Source: Chthonomonas sp035294505 (lineage in GTDB: Bacteria > Armatimonadota > Chthonomonadetes > Chthonomonadales > Chthonomonadaceae). Taken from it: a DNA stretch of 64,000 bases. Each line of letters opens with the position of its first letter. Positions within the stretch are counted from its first letter, which is position 1. Positions 17,186-26,801 of this stretch are shown one piece after another. The position numbers and the translations under genes are program-made. Where the stretch lies: assembly GCF_035294505.1 (NCBI RefSeq), contig NZ_DATGKU010000174.1:1-64000 (forward strand), in the 5' to 3' direction. The notes beneath the pieces were generated by a model, which saw only the letters and a program-made list of their open reading frames with translations, was not told where the DNA came from and made no database searches.

Positions 17186-19219
17186 ATGCTCCGTGATCTG
17201 CAAGCTTTAAAAGAGGAGATACGCGCTCATAACGACATTGTAGACGTTATCAGTACCTACGTTCGCCTTCAACGGGCGGGCAAAGACTACAAGGGGCTTT
17301 GCCCTTTTCACGATGATAGACGCCCCTCCTTCCATGTCAGCCCTACCCTGCAGATATACAAATGCTATGCATGTGGTGAGGGAGGAGATGTTTTTAAATT
17401 CATCCAGAAAATAGAGAATTTGGAGTTCCTCGAGGCCATGGAGTGGTTGGCCAAAAGGGCAGGCATTCCTTTTGACCGGCACCGCCTAGGTGGGGAAGCC
17501 ACAAGCCGACGCGAGCAGATGCTGGCGATTAATCGGCTTGCCTTAGAGTTCTTCTGCGAACAACTGCAGCAACACGAGGAGGCCAAAGCCTACTTGCTGA
17601 ACCGCGGAGTGCTCCGCGAAACGCAAAAGCTTTGGGAGCTGGGCTATGCCCCGGCCGGTTGGGATGCCCTACTTAATTATTTAAAAAAGAAGGGGGCCGA
17701 CCTTGCTTTGGCTGCCTCTCTGGGGCTGATCAAAGCGCGCAAACTGGAAGGAAGCGGCTTTTACGATACCTTCCGGCACCGTATCATCTTTCCTATCTAC
17801 GACATCGGCGGCAACATCATCGGCTTTGGAGGGCGCACATTAGACCCGGCAGAGCCGGCCAAATATATCAACTCCGACGCATCCCTGCTTTTCGATAAAT
17901 CGCGCGTTATTTACGGGCTTCATTTCGCCCGCCGCAAACTTGCACGCGATGTGCCGCCGGTTTTCGTAGAGGGCTATCTCGATGTGATCGCTGCGCATCA
18001 AGCCGGTTTCACCCAATGCGTAGCCACGTTGGGCACCGCGCTCACCGAACATCACGCTCGCATCCTTTCGCGCTATAGCCCCAAAGTCATTGTTTGCTAT
18101 GATAGTGATGAGGCTGGTCTTCGCGCCACCCTACGTGCCGCTATTATTTGGGAAAGTCTCGGCATTGAAGGCGCCGAAGTGCGCGTGGCACGATTGCCCT
18201 TAGGCGAAGACCCCGCCTCACTCTTGCAACATCCGAACGGAATCGAAGAGTTTCAACGCGCCCTCGATCAGGCCGTTCCGCGTATAGATTTTCTTCTAGA
18301 ACGTATTTTGGAAAGGCACAATGTGCAAACAGAAACGGGCAGAAGCGATGCTCTCGCCGAAGCAATAGCTCTCCTTGCTACCGTTGAGCAATTATCGGTA
18401 CGCGCGCGCTATGCCGACCGCATCGCCTTCCTTCATCCGCTCTTTGGAAAAACTGGCGTCGAGCGGGTCATCGAACAGATATTGGCCGATATCGAGACGG
18501 CAGCCACCCATCTCCGAGGAGGTCAAGCCCCAAGAGCACTCGGCTACCCCCTTACAGAGGAGGCAAATAGAGGCCCTCTTCGCGAGCAACCCCCCTTGCC
18601 CGCGTTTCGGCCAACATCGCCGGCAAAGGCGTTAAAACCCCCTCTGCGTAACGTCCCGATGGGTCAAACCGCAAAACGTGGCTTGTCTGGTCCATCCCAA
18701 AGCCTCTCAAACATTCAGGAGCCATTGCCTACCCAACAGCTCAGTCGTGCCGAAAAAGCCGAGCGACAACTGTTACGTGCTCTCTTCAGTGCCGAGTGGC
18801 GGCTGCGCCTGCTCGAACACCTGCGCCCCGAGCTAATGGTGACCCCTTACGGCGTCAAGCTCTTGGACTGGATCGCCCACACCACTCCCCAACCCGATGG
18901 CACGATAGACCCTCGTCCTCTCCTTGATCGGGCACTCGCAGAAGAAGCACAAAGCGGTGAGAGAACAAACACGCAAAATTCTTTTTCATTTTCCCGATTT
19001 CTGCTAGAAATCTTGGAGGATTCCGCCTATCTCGTGTCGAATGAAGAGTTACGAATAGAGGTTGTAGACGGATGCCTCAAGCAACTGCAAAGTTACCTAT
19101 TGGAAAGAGAGAAGCGTGAGCTTGCTCAGCGGCTACAACAAGCAGTGAGTGAGGCAGAACGTCGAGACCTCCTCGAACAGTATCACCAGAAGGTGCGCCT
19201 CATTCGAGGCTCTCTATAA
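17186..19219 (+). CDS. dnaG: DNA primase
   Basis: A 677-residue primase, somewhat longer than usual. Domains in order: CHC2-type zinc-binding domain with Cys39, His42, Cys60 and Cys63; the RNA polymerase core with GFGGRTLD and KYINSDAS; a TOPRIM domain with VFVEGYLDVIAAHQ and CYDSDEAG carrying the metal-binding acidic residues; a Pro-rich linker of about 90 residues (roughly 430-525), lengthening the protein; and a C-terminal helicase-binding domain. It lays RNA primers at the replication fork with DnaB. TAGGAAC precedes the ATG. It is directly upstream of rpoD, as in the classical macromolecular-synthesis operon; rpsU is not adjacent. Confidence 0.97.
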   Translation: MLRDLQALKEEIRAHNDIVDVISTYVRLQRAGKDYKGLCPFHDDRRPSFHVSPTLQIYKCYACGEGGDVFKFIQKIENLEFLEAMEWLAKRAGIPFDRHRLGGEATSRREQMLAINRLALEFFCEQLQQHEEAKAYLLNRGVLRETQKLWELGYAPAGWDALLNYLKKKGADLALAASLGLIKARKLEGSGFYDTFRHRIIFPIYDIGGNIIGFGGRTLDPAEPAKYINSDASLLFDKSRVIYGLHFARRKLARDVPPVFVEGYLDVIAAHQAGFTQCVATLGTALTEHHARILSRYSPKVIVCYDSDEAGLRATLRAAIIWESLGIEGAEVRVARLPLGEDPASLLQHPNGIEEFQRALDQAVPRIDFLLERILERHNVQTETGRSDALAEAIALLATVEQLSVRARYADRIAFLHPLFGKTGVERVIEQILADIETAATHLRGGQAPRALGYPLTEEANRGPLREQPPLPAFRPTSPAKALKPPLRNVPMGQTAKRGLSGPSQSLSNIQEPLPTQQLSRAEKAERQLLRALFSAEWRLRLLEHLRPELMVTPYGVKLLDWIAHTTPQPDGTIDPRPLLDRALAEEAQSGERTNTQNSFSFSRFLLEILEDSAYLVSNEELRIEVVDGCLKQLQSYLLEREKRELAQRLQQAVSEAERRDLLEQYHQKVRLIRGSL

Positions 19220-19248
19220 AGAGCCGAACCTTTAGATGCAGAGCCTCG
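19205..19248 (+). promoter_or_regulatory. Two mutually exclusive hairpins between dnaG and rpoD
   Basis: CGAGGCTCT at 19205-19213, overlapping the last dnaG codons, can pair with AGAGCCTCG at 19240-19248 (nine bases), while its inner part GGCTCT (19208-19213) can instead pair with AGAGCC at 19220-19225. The two stems share the same left arm, so only one can form at a time. No U-run follows. It sits where enteric bacteria have an RNA-processing site separating dnaG from rpoD message. Function is inferred. Confidence 0.45.
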
Positions 19249-19276
19249 TGCGCCCCCTCTGAAGGAGAGTGTGAGC

Positions 19277-20488
19277 ATGACCGGCGCCGCCGCAGATACA
19301 ACCTATACGTCGGACGAAACGACAAAAACACGAAAACAACGCCGTCGTTCGCTTTCCCTAAACGGTCAGCAAACCTGCCTGGCCTCCGAGAGAAAGGCTA
19401 AGCCCACCAAAACGGAAACCGACATGGTTCCTCTGCCCCTTCAAGAGGATATCCACGCCCTTCCCTGCCTCCAAACCGGAGACCTTCTGCCCACGGTCGA
19501 AAACGCAACGCCTTGGCCCGACCCAGATGAAATGGAGGATGGTCTTTTTGCCTGTGACGAGGAGATGGCTTCTCTGCCTTACAACGAAATGCAACTCTCC
19601 GACGATGCCGAAACCTTTGCTCTCGACGACGCCGTGCACGCCTGGCTGCGCGAAATAGGAAAATTTCCTCTTCTCACCGTGGAAGAGGAGATACGTCTCG
19701 CCCAATGCATTCTACGCGCCCGTGAAAACAAAGACGACCCCGAAATTAAACGAGCTGCCCAACAAGCGCGTGATACCCTCACCCGCGCAAACCTGCGCCT
19801 CGTAGTCTCTATTGCCAAGCGCTACCATGGCCGGGGTATGGCCCTCTCAGACCTTATCCAAGAGGGAAATATCGGCCTCCTTCGTGCCATCGAAAAATTT
19901 GACTATCGCCGCGGCTATAAGTTCAGTACCTATGCAACATGGTGGATCCGCCAGGCCATTACACGCGCCATCGCCGATAAAGGCCGAACCATCCGCATCC
20001 CCGTCCACATGGTAGAAACGATCAACAAGCTCGTCCGTGTCTCGTCTCAACTCCTTCAAGAGTACGGTCGTGAGCCAACGGTCGAAGAGATCGCACGCGC
20101 CATGAACCTGTCGCCGGAAAAGGTGGCCGAGATCATTCGCATCGCCCCGGAGCCGCTCTCCCTTGAAACACCGATCGGAGAGGGTGAGGAGAACTGCTTG
20201 GCCGATTTCGTTGAAGATAAAGAAAATAGCTCCTTGCCCGAAATCGCCTCTCAAAATATTCTTCGTGAGAAACTTGCCGATGCCCTCAATATGCTCGAAG
20301 AACGGGAACGCGAGGTGCTTATTATGCGCTACGGCCTCGAAGATGGAGACCCCAAAACCCTTGAGGAGGTAGGCCGACACTTTTGCCTGACGCGAGAACG
20401 CATCCGACAGATCGAACTAAAAGCCCTTCAGAAGCTACGCAGTCCCCGCTATAGCCGTCACATCCGAACCTATCTCGAATGGCAATAG
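19277..20488 (+). CDS. rpoD: Primary RNA polymerase sigma factor (RpoD/SigA)
   Basis: A 403-residue group 1 sigma factor. After about 110 poorly conserved residues come region 1.2 (AVHAWLREIGKFPLLT), regions 2.1-2.4 with GLLRAIEKFDYRRGYKFSTYATWW and IRQAITRAIADKGRTIRIP, region 3 (VHMVETINKL) and region 4.2 with the helix-turn-helix around TLEEVGRHFCLTRERIRQIE. It directs RNA polymerase to housekeeping promoters; the intact 2.4 and 4.2 helices agree with the consensus promoters seen in this window. ATG at 19277 is preferred to GTG at 19271 because the GAAGGAG site is better spaced from it. It follows dnaG after 57 bases containing alternative hairpins. Confidence 0.96.
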   Translation: MTGAAADTTYTSDETTKTRKQRRRSLSLNGQQTCLASERKAKPTKTETDMVPLPLQEDIHALPCLQTGDLLPTVENATPWPDPDEMEDGLFACDEEMASLPYNEMQLSDDAETFALDDAVHAWLREIGKFPLLTVEEEIRLAQCILRARENKDDPEIKRAAQQARDTLTRANLRLVVSIAKRYHGRGMALSDLIQEGNIGLLRAIEKFDYRRGYKFSTYATWWIRQAITRAIADKGRTIRIPVHMVETINKLVRVSSQLLQEYGREPTVEEIARAMNLSPEKVAEIIRIAPEPLSLETPIGEGEENCLADFVEDKENSSLPEIASQNILREKLADALNMLEEREREVLIMRYGLEDGDPKTLEEVGRHFCLTRERIRQIELKALQKLRSPRYSRHIRTYLEWQ

Positions 20489-20527
20489 ATTCAAATTTTT
20501 CGCATCAATAATGATGTCACTAAAGAA

Positions 20528-20971
20528 ATGGAAAATCCTATGTCGGAAGAAGACGAAGTTCAGGTTAGCTACTTTGTTATTTGTGACCTCGTCATTACAG
20601 AAGAACATACGCGCAAACAGTCGCTCATCGGCATCTACTCAGCGCTTACAACGTCTCAGCTGCCACTTCATGCCAACATGGCCGTGGCCTTTAGCCTCCG
20701 CCTGCAGTCGGCTACGCCACGTCGCCTACGCGTACGGCTACTCGACCCCGATGGCGGCACCGTGCTAGAAACCCCCGATCTCCCCTTCGAGTGGCAAACC
20801 GTGTTGCATAGCCTGGAACGCTCGGCGTTTGCCACTATCCAAATCGGCCTTAATCTACGGATGGTGCCCATTACCAAAGCAGGCGTCCACGTGGCAGGCC
20901 TCCTTTGCGATGATCGCCTCATCGCCTCCTACCCCCTTCAAGTTTTTCTGCAACAACCTATCAGCGGCTAA
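20528..20971 (+). CDS. Small conserved protein, DUF6941-like
   Basis: A 147-residue soluble protein whose opening (VSYFVICDLVITEE-TRKQSLIGIY) and body (HANMAVAFSLRLQS, RVRLLDPDG, LP..FEW, NLRMVPITKAGVHVAGLLCD) match my memory of the family DUF6941, widespread and uncharacterised, with a likely C2-like or immunoglobulin-like beta-sandwich. ATG 20528 and ATG 20540 are both possible; GGAAAA lies before the second. It follows rpoD after 39 bases and may be read with it. No function is known. Confidence 0.65.
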   Translation: MENPMSEEDEVQVSYFVICDLVITEEHTRKQSLIGIYSALTTSQLPLHANMAVAFSLRLQSATPRRLRVRLLDPDGGTVLETPDLPFEWQTVLHSLERSAFATIQIGLNLRMVPITKAGVHVAGLLCDDRLIASYPLQVFLQQPISG

Positions 20972-21049
20972 ACAAATGCGCCCTCTTCAATGGTAACCTA
21001 AAGAAAACCCAAGCGTCTAACGTATATAAGAACTAACGAGGCTATCGCC

Positions 21050-24000
21050 ATGGAAACACCGAATAACTTATTGCTTGCCAAACTTCAGGCCGCACGTACA
21101 CGCTATCGCCTGCTTACCGCATTGTCAGGCCTTTTCTGGACGTTGAGCCTATCTATCCTCTTCATCATCATAGGGTTCTATGTGGATCGCTACATCACTC
21201 TCTCCTATACCGGCCGAGTCGTTTGGCATGACCTTCTTATTGCGCTCGCTCTGCTTTCCCTAGCCCTAACGCTTGTGGCTGCCTTACTCCGCAAACTGCC
21301 CGACACACAATTGGCCGTTCGGGTAGAACGTCGCTTTCCGGTGTTTGCAGAGCGGCTTCTTACCAGCCTTAGCCTCATGCCGGCCATGGCTTCCGACGCC
21401 GCGGGCTTCTCTCCCACCCTCGCGCAATCCCTGCTTCGCGAAACCCACCAGATCGCTGCCGACCTCGACTTTCGCAAAGCCGTTAGTACCACGCCGCTGC
21501 AACGTGCCACTCTTGTCGCTTTCGCTTGCCTTCTCTTGCTACTGCTGCACATCCTGTTTGCCGGTCAAGCCTTCGGTGTTTGGATACTGCGCCTCTCCTA
21601 CCCAAAGCAAGATATCGCCCCCTTCGTTGCAACCCGCCTGCAGGTTCTTCCCGAAAAAACCCTCCTGCCTGAAGGGGCCTCGACATGGATCACCATCAAA
21701 ACCTGGGGCAAACCGGCCACACAATGCACGCTCCGTATCCATCGGCAGACCGACCCGCCCGACATTTGGCAAACAATAGCGCTCGATCGGCCCACCACCA
21801 TCCAAACTGCCGGCTCTCTAAAAAGCTCTCTCTTTCGTTACCGCCTTGCACATCTCACACAAAGTGTGTCGCTCATTGCCCTCGCCAACGATGGGCGCTC
21901 TAATACGCGAGATATTACGGTTGTGCCGCTTCCTACTATTGTGAATGTCCGGCTGCGCATCCAGTTTCCGGCCTATACCCATCGCCCACTCCAGATCATC
22001 AATGCGCCCACAGGCAGCTTTACCGCTCTCAAAGGCTCGCATGTTCAGGTGAGCGCTACCACCAATACTCCGTTACGCTCCGCCCTCTGTTATCTTAACG
22101 GAGTACCATCCGCTTGGCATATCGCCGGCAAAACACTCTCCGGTGCTTTCAATGTGATGCAGAACGGCACCTATCGCTTCATCCTAACCGACCAGCATGG
22201 CTTTACGAATCCCAATAGCCCCACCTATACCATTCGTATGGAGCGCGATCAGCCTCCCTCTGTTCAAATACAGCGACCGGCCACCGACCTTGATCTCGTA
22301 CCCAACGGCTCACTGCCACTGGTGGCCCACGCCTCCGATGACTTCGGTATAGACCACATGGACTTGAACTACCAGAAAGCACATCAAGACCCGACGCAGC
22401 TCTCAACTGCATTGCCAAAGGGAGCACCCTTTCATCAACTCCCACTGCCAGGGCCTACCGGTGCCCCCTCGGCCGACATTCGACTCCGCTGGCACCTGGC
22501 AAGTATTCAGCCGCATGTGGGCGATGTTATCACCTATAATGTAAGCGCCACCGATAACGATACGGTAGATGGCCCCCACACGACAACCTCGCTCTCCTAT
22601 CATATCCATATTGTTAGTGTGCCCGAAATGCAACAGAGGCTGAAGGAGGCACTCGACGAAGAGCAGCACGCGCTTGAGGAGTTACGGCGCACGCAAAACG
22701 AAGCCCAACAACAAACCCAGCAAGCCCGCATTCATCCCACCCCCGATCGCATCGCACGGGCAGCTCAAACACAGATGGCCACCGCCGAACAGGCTCGGTC
22801 TTTAGCGCAAGAGGTTCAGAACCTCACCCAGCAGCTTCAAAATAACGAGATGGCCACGCCCTCTGAACTCAACCGACGCCAACAGGCGGCAGACGCCCTG
22901 CAAGCTCAGGCCAACCAGAAAATGCCCAACACAGCCCAAACACTCCAGCAAGCGGAATCGGCCAAAGCACTACAGCGTCTCGATAACCTCAACCAAGCCG
23001 GTCGGCAACAAAATAGCATTCAAAAAGATCTCGATCGCATCCAGCAACTTCTTTCGCGCACCCCTTCGGCCGATCAGCTAGCCCAAAAAGCGGCCTCCCT
23101 CGCCCAGCAACAACAGCAACTCGCCGATAGCTCTCGGGCCATCGCGGAAGACCTTCGCTCAAATAACAAAACGATGGCACCCGAAGATAAGATGGGACTG
23201 CAGGTTGAACGTCAACAGCAAGCGCAGGTTAACAAAGAGACCCAACAGCTGGAGCAGCAACTGCGGCGCGCGGCGCAATCCGCCCAAGAACGAGGCGATC
23301 AACAGACCGCCCAGGCGCTCAAACAGGCAGAAGAAGCTCTTAAACAGGGTCAAGTGCACTCCAACCAACAACAGGCTCAGCAAAATCTTCAACAAAACAA
23401 CCCGCAAAATGCGGCCCCGCACCAAGATCGCGCCGCTCAAGCGCTTCAAAAGGCCGCAGAGGCCGCACAGCAGGCCGCGGGACAACAGAACCAAATGACT
23501 TCTGCCGAGCAGCTCGAGCAGGAGGCACAGCGCCTCCAGGAGCTAGCCCAGCAACAACGACGTGTGGCTAACCAGATTCAACAGCACCCCGATTCCTCTC
23601 AAAGCCATACTTTGAGCCGCCAAGAACAACAGATACAACGCCAGGCGCAACAAGCACAAAACGCCCTACAAGGCGTGCCCCAAGCCCAGCAAAACCTACA
23701 AAATGCCCAACAGAACCTTCAGCAATCGGGACAACAGCTTCAGCAAAACCGGCCACAACAAGCCCAGTCGCCAGCTAATCAGGCGGCACAAGACCTTCAA
23801 AAAGCGGCTCAGAACGCCCAGAGAGCAGCCCAACAACTCCGGCAAATCCAAGCGGCTCAACAACTTGCCGAAAAGGTGCAGGAGCTTGCCCAACTGCAAC
23901 ATGGCCTGCTCGATACGACCCGTCGTCTCGATAAGGCCGCCCAACAAGGGAACCTCGACAGCAACGATATGCGTGAACGGCGGCAAGTTGGCGCCCGTCA

Positions 24001-24931
24001 AGAGGACGCCGAAAACCAAGCCAACGAACTGGCCGGTAAATTCCCCTCGCCCGCGTTTCAGCGTGCCATGCGCATGGCTGCAGGCCAAATGGATAAGGCA
24101 AGCAAAAATCTGAATCAGGATGAACCAAACACCGGAACTTCAACTCAACAGGCCCAAGAAAACGCGGCTCGTACTCTCGATGCCATCGCGAAAGCTCTGC
24201 AAATGCAAGCCCAAAATAGCAGCGGTCAGCAACAGGCCGATCAACAAAACGGCCAAGAGGGAGCGAACGCGGCCCAGCAGGATGAGATGGCAGAAACTCT
24301 CGGTGAACTCATGTTAGGTCGCTCTCTCCAGAACCAACTTCGCCAAGAAACAGGCCAACTCGACAGGGAGCGCGCTCAACGGCCAGACCACTCCTTAACC
24401 CCTCAACAACAGCAACAGGCGGAGCATCTCGACCGAGGGCAGCAGATGACCGAAGAGATCACCAACGAGGCAGCGCAACACCTTCAGCAGATGCCCGATG
24501 CGCAAAGAGCCGCACAGCAAGCGGGGCAGCATATGCAACGTGCTGAACAACAGTTGAGCCAAAAACAGACAGGTCGGCCCACCCAGGAGCAACAAGACCA
24601 AGCCCTGCATAACCTTGATCAGGCCATACAACAAGCACAGCAAGCCTTACAACAACAGCAGCAACAGCAACAGGCCATGCAGCAAGCCATGCAAGGTGCC
24701 CCACGCCCCATGCAACGTCCGGGCAGCCAGCCACAAATGCAGCCCTTCACCCGCCTTGAGGGCGTTCAGCGTGGAGCCCTCTTCAGCCCCAATATGCTGG
24801 CGGGTAAGCCTTCCCTCGATCCGCGCGCCCAACGAGCGCTCCAACAAGGCCGACGCGAGAAAATCCCACCCGAGTTTCAAGATTTTGTCTACCGTTACTA
24901 CGAGAGCCTTGCGGAGAAAAAAGGGAAATGA
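21050..24931 (+). CDS. Membrane-anchored giant Gln-rich coiled-coil protein (DUF4175-like)
   Basis: A 1293-residue protein. Three hydrophobic helices lie at about residues 20-45, 60-83 and 150-175; then comes a beta-rich, probably extracytoplasmic part (to about 520) with repeated DDFGIDHMDLNY-like strands; residues about 520-1220 are a very Gln/Ala-rich, almost uninterrupted coiled coil with pure Gln runs near 24645-24675; the end (FQDFVYRYYESLA) is conserved in layout. The order resembles DUF4175-type proteins of planctomycete and alphaproteobacterial gene clusters. ACGAGG precedes the ATG. It overlaps the next gene by four bases (ATGA). A structural or scaffolding role in the envelope is likely, but unproven. 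Confidence 0.65.
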   Translation: METPNNLLLAKLQAARTRYRLLTALSGLFWTLSLSILFIIIGFYVDRYITLSYTGRVVWHDLLIALALLSLALTLVAALLRKLPDTQLAVRVERRFPVFAERLLTSLSLMPAMASDAAGFSPTLAQSLLRETHQIAADLDFRKAVSTTPLQRATLVAFACLLLLLLHILFAGQAFGVWILRLSYPKQDIAPFVATRLQVLPEKTLLPEGASTWITIKTWGKPATQCTLRIHRQTDPPDIWQTIALDRPTTIQTAGSLKSSLFRYRLAHLTQSVSLIALANDGRSNTRDITVVPLPTIVNVRLRIQFPAYTHRPLQIINAPTGSFTALKGSHVQVSATTNTPLRSALCYLNGVPSAWHIAGKTLSGAFNVMQNGTYRFILTDQHGFTNPNSPTYTIRMERDQPPSVQIQRPATDLDLVPNGSLPLVAHASDDFGIDHMDLNYQKAHQDPTQLSTALPKGAPFHQLPLPGPTGAPSADIRLRWHLASIQPHVGDVITYNVSATDNDTVDGPHTTTSLSYHIHIVSVPEMQQRLKEALDEEQHALEELRRTQNEAQQQTQQARIHPTPDRIARAAQTQMATAEQARSLAQEVQNLTQQLQNNEMATPSELNRRQQAADALQAQANQKMPNTAQTLQQAESAKALQRLDNLNQAGRQQNSIQKDLDRIQQLLSRTPSADQLAQKAASLAQQQQQLADSSRAIAEDLRSNNKTMAPEDKMGLQVERQQQAQVNKETQQLEQQLRRAAQSAQERGDQQTAQALKQAEEALKQGQVHSNQQQAQQNLQQNNPQNAAPHQDRAAQALQKAAEAAQQAAGQQNQMTSAEQLEQEAQRLQELAQQQRRVANQIQQHPDSSQSHTLSRQEQQIQRQAQQAQNALQGVPQAQQNLQNAQQNLQQSGQQLQQNRPQQAQSPANQAAQDLQKAAQNAQRAAQQLRQIQAAQQLAEKVQELAQLQHGLLDTTRRLDKAAQQGNLDSNDMRERRQVGARQEDAENQANELAGKFPSPAFQRAMRMAAGQMDKASKNLNQDEPNTGTSTQQAQENAARTLDAIAKALQMQAQNSSGQQQADQQNGQEGANAAQQDEMAETLGELMLGRSLQNQLRQETGQLDRERAQRPDHSLTPQQQQQAEHLDRGQQMTEEITNEAAQHLQQMPDAQRAAQQAGQHMQRAEQQLSQKQTGRPTQEQQDQALHNLDQAIQQAQQALQQQQQQQQAMQQAMQGAPRPMQRPGSQPQMQPFTRLEGVQRGALFSPNMLAGKPSLDPRAQRALQQGRREKIPPEFQDFVYRYYESLAEKKGK

Positions 24932-26037
24932 AGCGCCGTTTATGGAGTGCGCTCTTCATGGCTTTCCTTCTCTTTCTAACAGCCGCACCTGCATTCGCCG
25001 GCCAGCAGCGAACAAAACGTCCTGTATCGCCCTGGGATGTCGAAGCGCGTCTCTACCTCGGCACGCCGCAATCGGAGCGCGCTGTGGAACGTGGCCTTAA
25101 ATACCTGGCCGCTCAACAGATGCCCGACGGCCATTGGGCTAGTGGAGGCTACCCTGAGGACGTGGCCATCACCGGCCTTTGCTTGCTCGCCTTCCTTTCC
25201 GCCGGTTACCAACCCGGCCGCGGCCCCTACGGCACCAACCTCGATCTAGCCGTGGATTGGCTCGCCAAACAGGTACAAATGAGCGGACAGTTCGCCCCAC
25301 CTGGCCTTATCCGTAGCGCCAATGGCGGCCCTCCCATGTACGGACACGGATTTGCTCTACTTGCTCTCGCCGAAGTCTATGGCATGACTCGCCTACGCGG
25401 CCTCAAACCGAAACTGGAAGCCGCCATTCGACTCCTGGAAGATACGCAAAACCAAAACGGCCAACCCTGGCTCGATGGGGGCTGGCGCTATATGCCTCGC
25501 CCAGGCGATGCCGACCTGTCTGTCACGATCGTCGAGTTTATGGCTCTTAAGGCCTGCCAAAATGCCGGCCTCGCCGTCTCCCAAGAGACCCTCAATCGCG
25601 CTATCGGCTATATTCGCCGTGCTGCCAACCCAGATGGTGGCTTCAGCTATCAAATCGGTCAAAATCAATCCAACGTTGCTCGGACCGGTGCCGGTGTGCT
25701 TGCCCTCTATCTCTCTCATCTTAGCAACACCCCAGAATGTCAAAATGGCCTTCGTTATCTCGCCGAACATCCTCTTGATGCGCGCAACTTCTGGCTCTAT
25801 CGAGAACACTTTCACTATGCTATCTACTATGTAACTCAAGCAGCCTACCAAGAGGGCGGTACGCTTTGGCGCACTTGGTATCCTTCCATTCGCGACGAGC
25901 TTGTCCGTACCCAAAATGCAAACGGAAGCTGGGAAGATACCCCCTTTGGCTCCGATGCGGGTGGCGTCTACGCCACCGCAATGTCCATTCTCGTACTTCA
26001 AGTCCCAGCCGGCTTATTGCCGATATACCAAAAATAG
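24928..26037 (+). CDS. Secreted squalene-cyclase/prenyltransferase-repeat protein
   Basis: A 369-residue protein with a signal peptide (cleavage near AFAG) and repeated alpha-alpha units bearing the QW-like pattern of terpene cyclases and prenyltransferase beta subunits: LKYLAAQQMPDGHWASGG, AIRLLEDTQNQNGQPW, AIGYIRRAANPDGGFSY, and VRTQNANGSWEDT. This is an alpha/alpha barrel of the prenyltransferase-repeat superfamily. No cyclase DxDD motif is seen, so it is probably a binding or structural relative rather than an enzyme. It is coupled to the Gln-rich protein gene (overlap ATGA), a pairing known from planctomycete-type clusters with DUF4175-like proteins. Confidence 0.72.
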   Translation: MKRRLWSALFMAFLLFLTAAPAFAGQQRTKRPVSPWDVEARLYLGTPQSERAVERGLKYLAAQQMPDGHWASGGYPEDVAITGLCLLAFLSAGYQPGRGPYGTNLDLAVDWLAKQVQMSGQFAPPGLIRSANGGPPMYGHGFALLALAEVYGMTRLRGLKPKLEAAIRLLEDTQNQNGQPWLDGGWRYMPRPGDADLSVTIVEFMALKACQNAGLAVSQETLNRAIGYIRRAANPDGGFSYQIGQNQSNVARTGAGVLALYLSHLSNTPECQNGLRYLAEHPLDARNFWLYREHFHYAIYYVTQAAYQEGGTLWRTWYPSIRDELVRTQNANGSWEDTPFGSDAGGVYATAMSILVLQVPAGLLPIYQK

Positions 26038-26042
26038 GTCGC

Positions 26043-26801
26043 ATGGTGATGGTGATGAGGTTCTTCAAGCTATTCCACATCGCTCAGATCGCTGCAGTCA
26101 TCCTTTGCCCTCCGGCCTGTCTCAGAGCGATTTCTGCACCACCTTCACCACCGAATCCGTCGCAGGCGAAGGTCTCTTCCACCAAAGCGCCTCCTATCGA
26201 AAAGATCACAGATAATCTCTACCGACTCGGCACCCTGCTTATAGATATGAAAGCACACACCTTAACGTGCCCCGGTGAGATCAATATGGATTCAGGGGAT
26301 GTGGAATATCTCGCCGTCACCCCTATGGGAAAGACTTACGAAAGCCTCCTCCGGCTCGACGTTAGACCTCTCTACCTTCAGGTAGGGCTTCTGCTGCTAG
26401 GCCTCGAGCCGAAAAACGTGCTGCAATATCAAGGCGACCCCACGTCACCCCAAGGAGATCCGGTGGATATCCTTGTGCGTTGGGAAGACGGCAACGGCAA
26501 AGAACACGAAGCCCGTGCAGAAGACTTTCTCATGGAAGGTTCTAACAACAGCCCAATGCCCCACCATCCTTGGGTCTTCACAGGTTCTCGTATTTTGCCG
26601 GAAGGCTTTGAGGCCGATCTCTGTGGCTCACTCGTGGCAGTTTGGCACGACCCCGCCGCTATTTTAGATAACCCTATGCACGAAATCCAAAACGACTGGA
26701 TGGTCAATCCTGCCAAAACTCCACGAAGAGGCACTTCCGTGCGAGTCATTTTCAAAGCGCTCCATGTTCCTAACCAGACCCATCCGGATAAGAAGCCTTA
26801 G
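26043..26801 (+). CDS. Exported YdjY-domain-like protein
   Basis: A 252-residue protein starting six bases after the previous stop, with a signal peptide (cleavage about residue 28). The mature part contains a pattern that I associate with the YdjY domain: an opening strand IDMKAHTLTCPGEINMDSGDVEYLAVTP, GKTYESLL, then LQVGLLLLGLEPKN and a WEDGNGKEHEARAEDFL segment. YdjY-domain proteins are of unknown function and common in planctomycetes. The 5' end has three in-frame ATG and two GTG codons close together (26043-26057), so the exact start is open. The last 38 bases overlap the next gene in another frame. Confidence 0.6.
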   Translation: MVMVMRFFKLFHIAQIAAVILCPPACLRAISAPPSPPNPSQAKVSSTKAPPIEKITDNLYRLGTLLIDMKAHTLTCPGEINMDSGDVEYLAVTPMGKTYESLLRLDVRPLYLQVGLLLLGLEPKNVLQYQGDPTSPQGDPVDILVRWEDGNGKEHEARAEDFLMEGSNNSPMPHHPWVFTGSRILPEGFEADLCGSLVAVWHDPAAILDNPMHEIQNDWMVNPAKTPRRGTSVRVIFKALHVPNQTHPDKKP

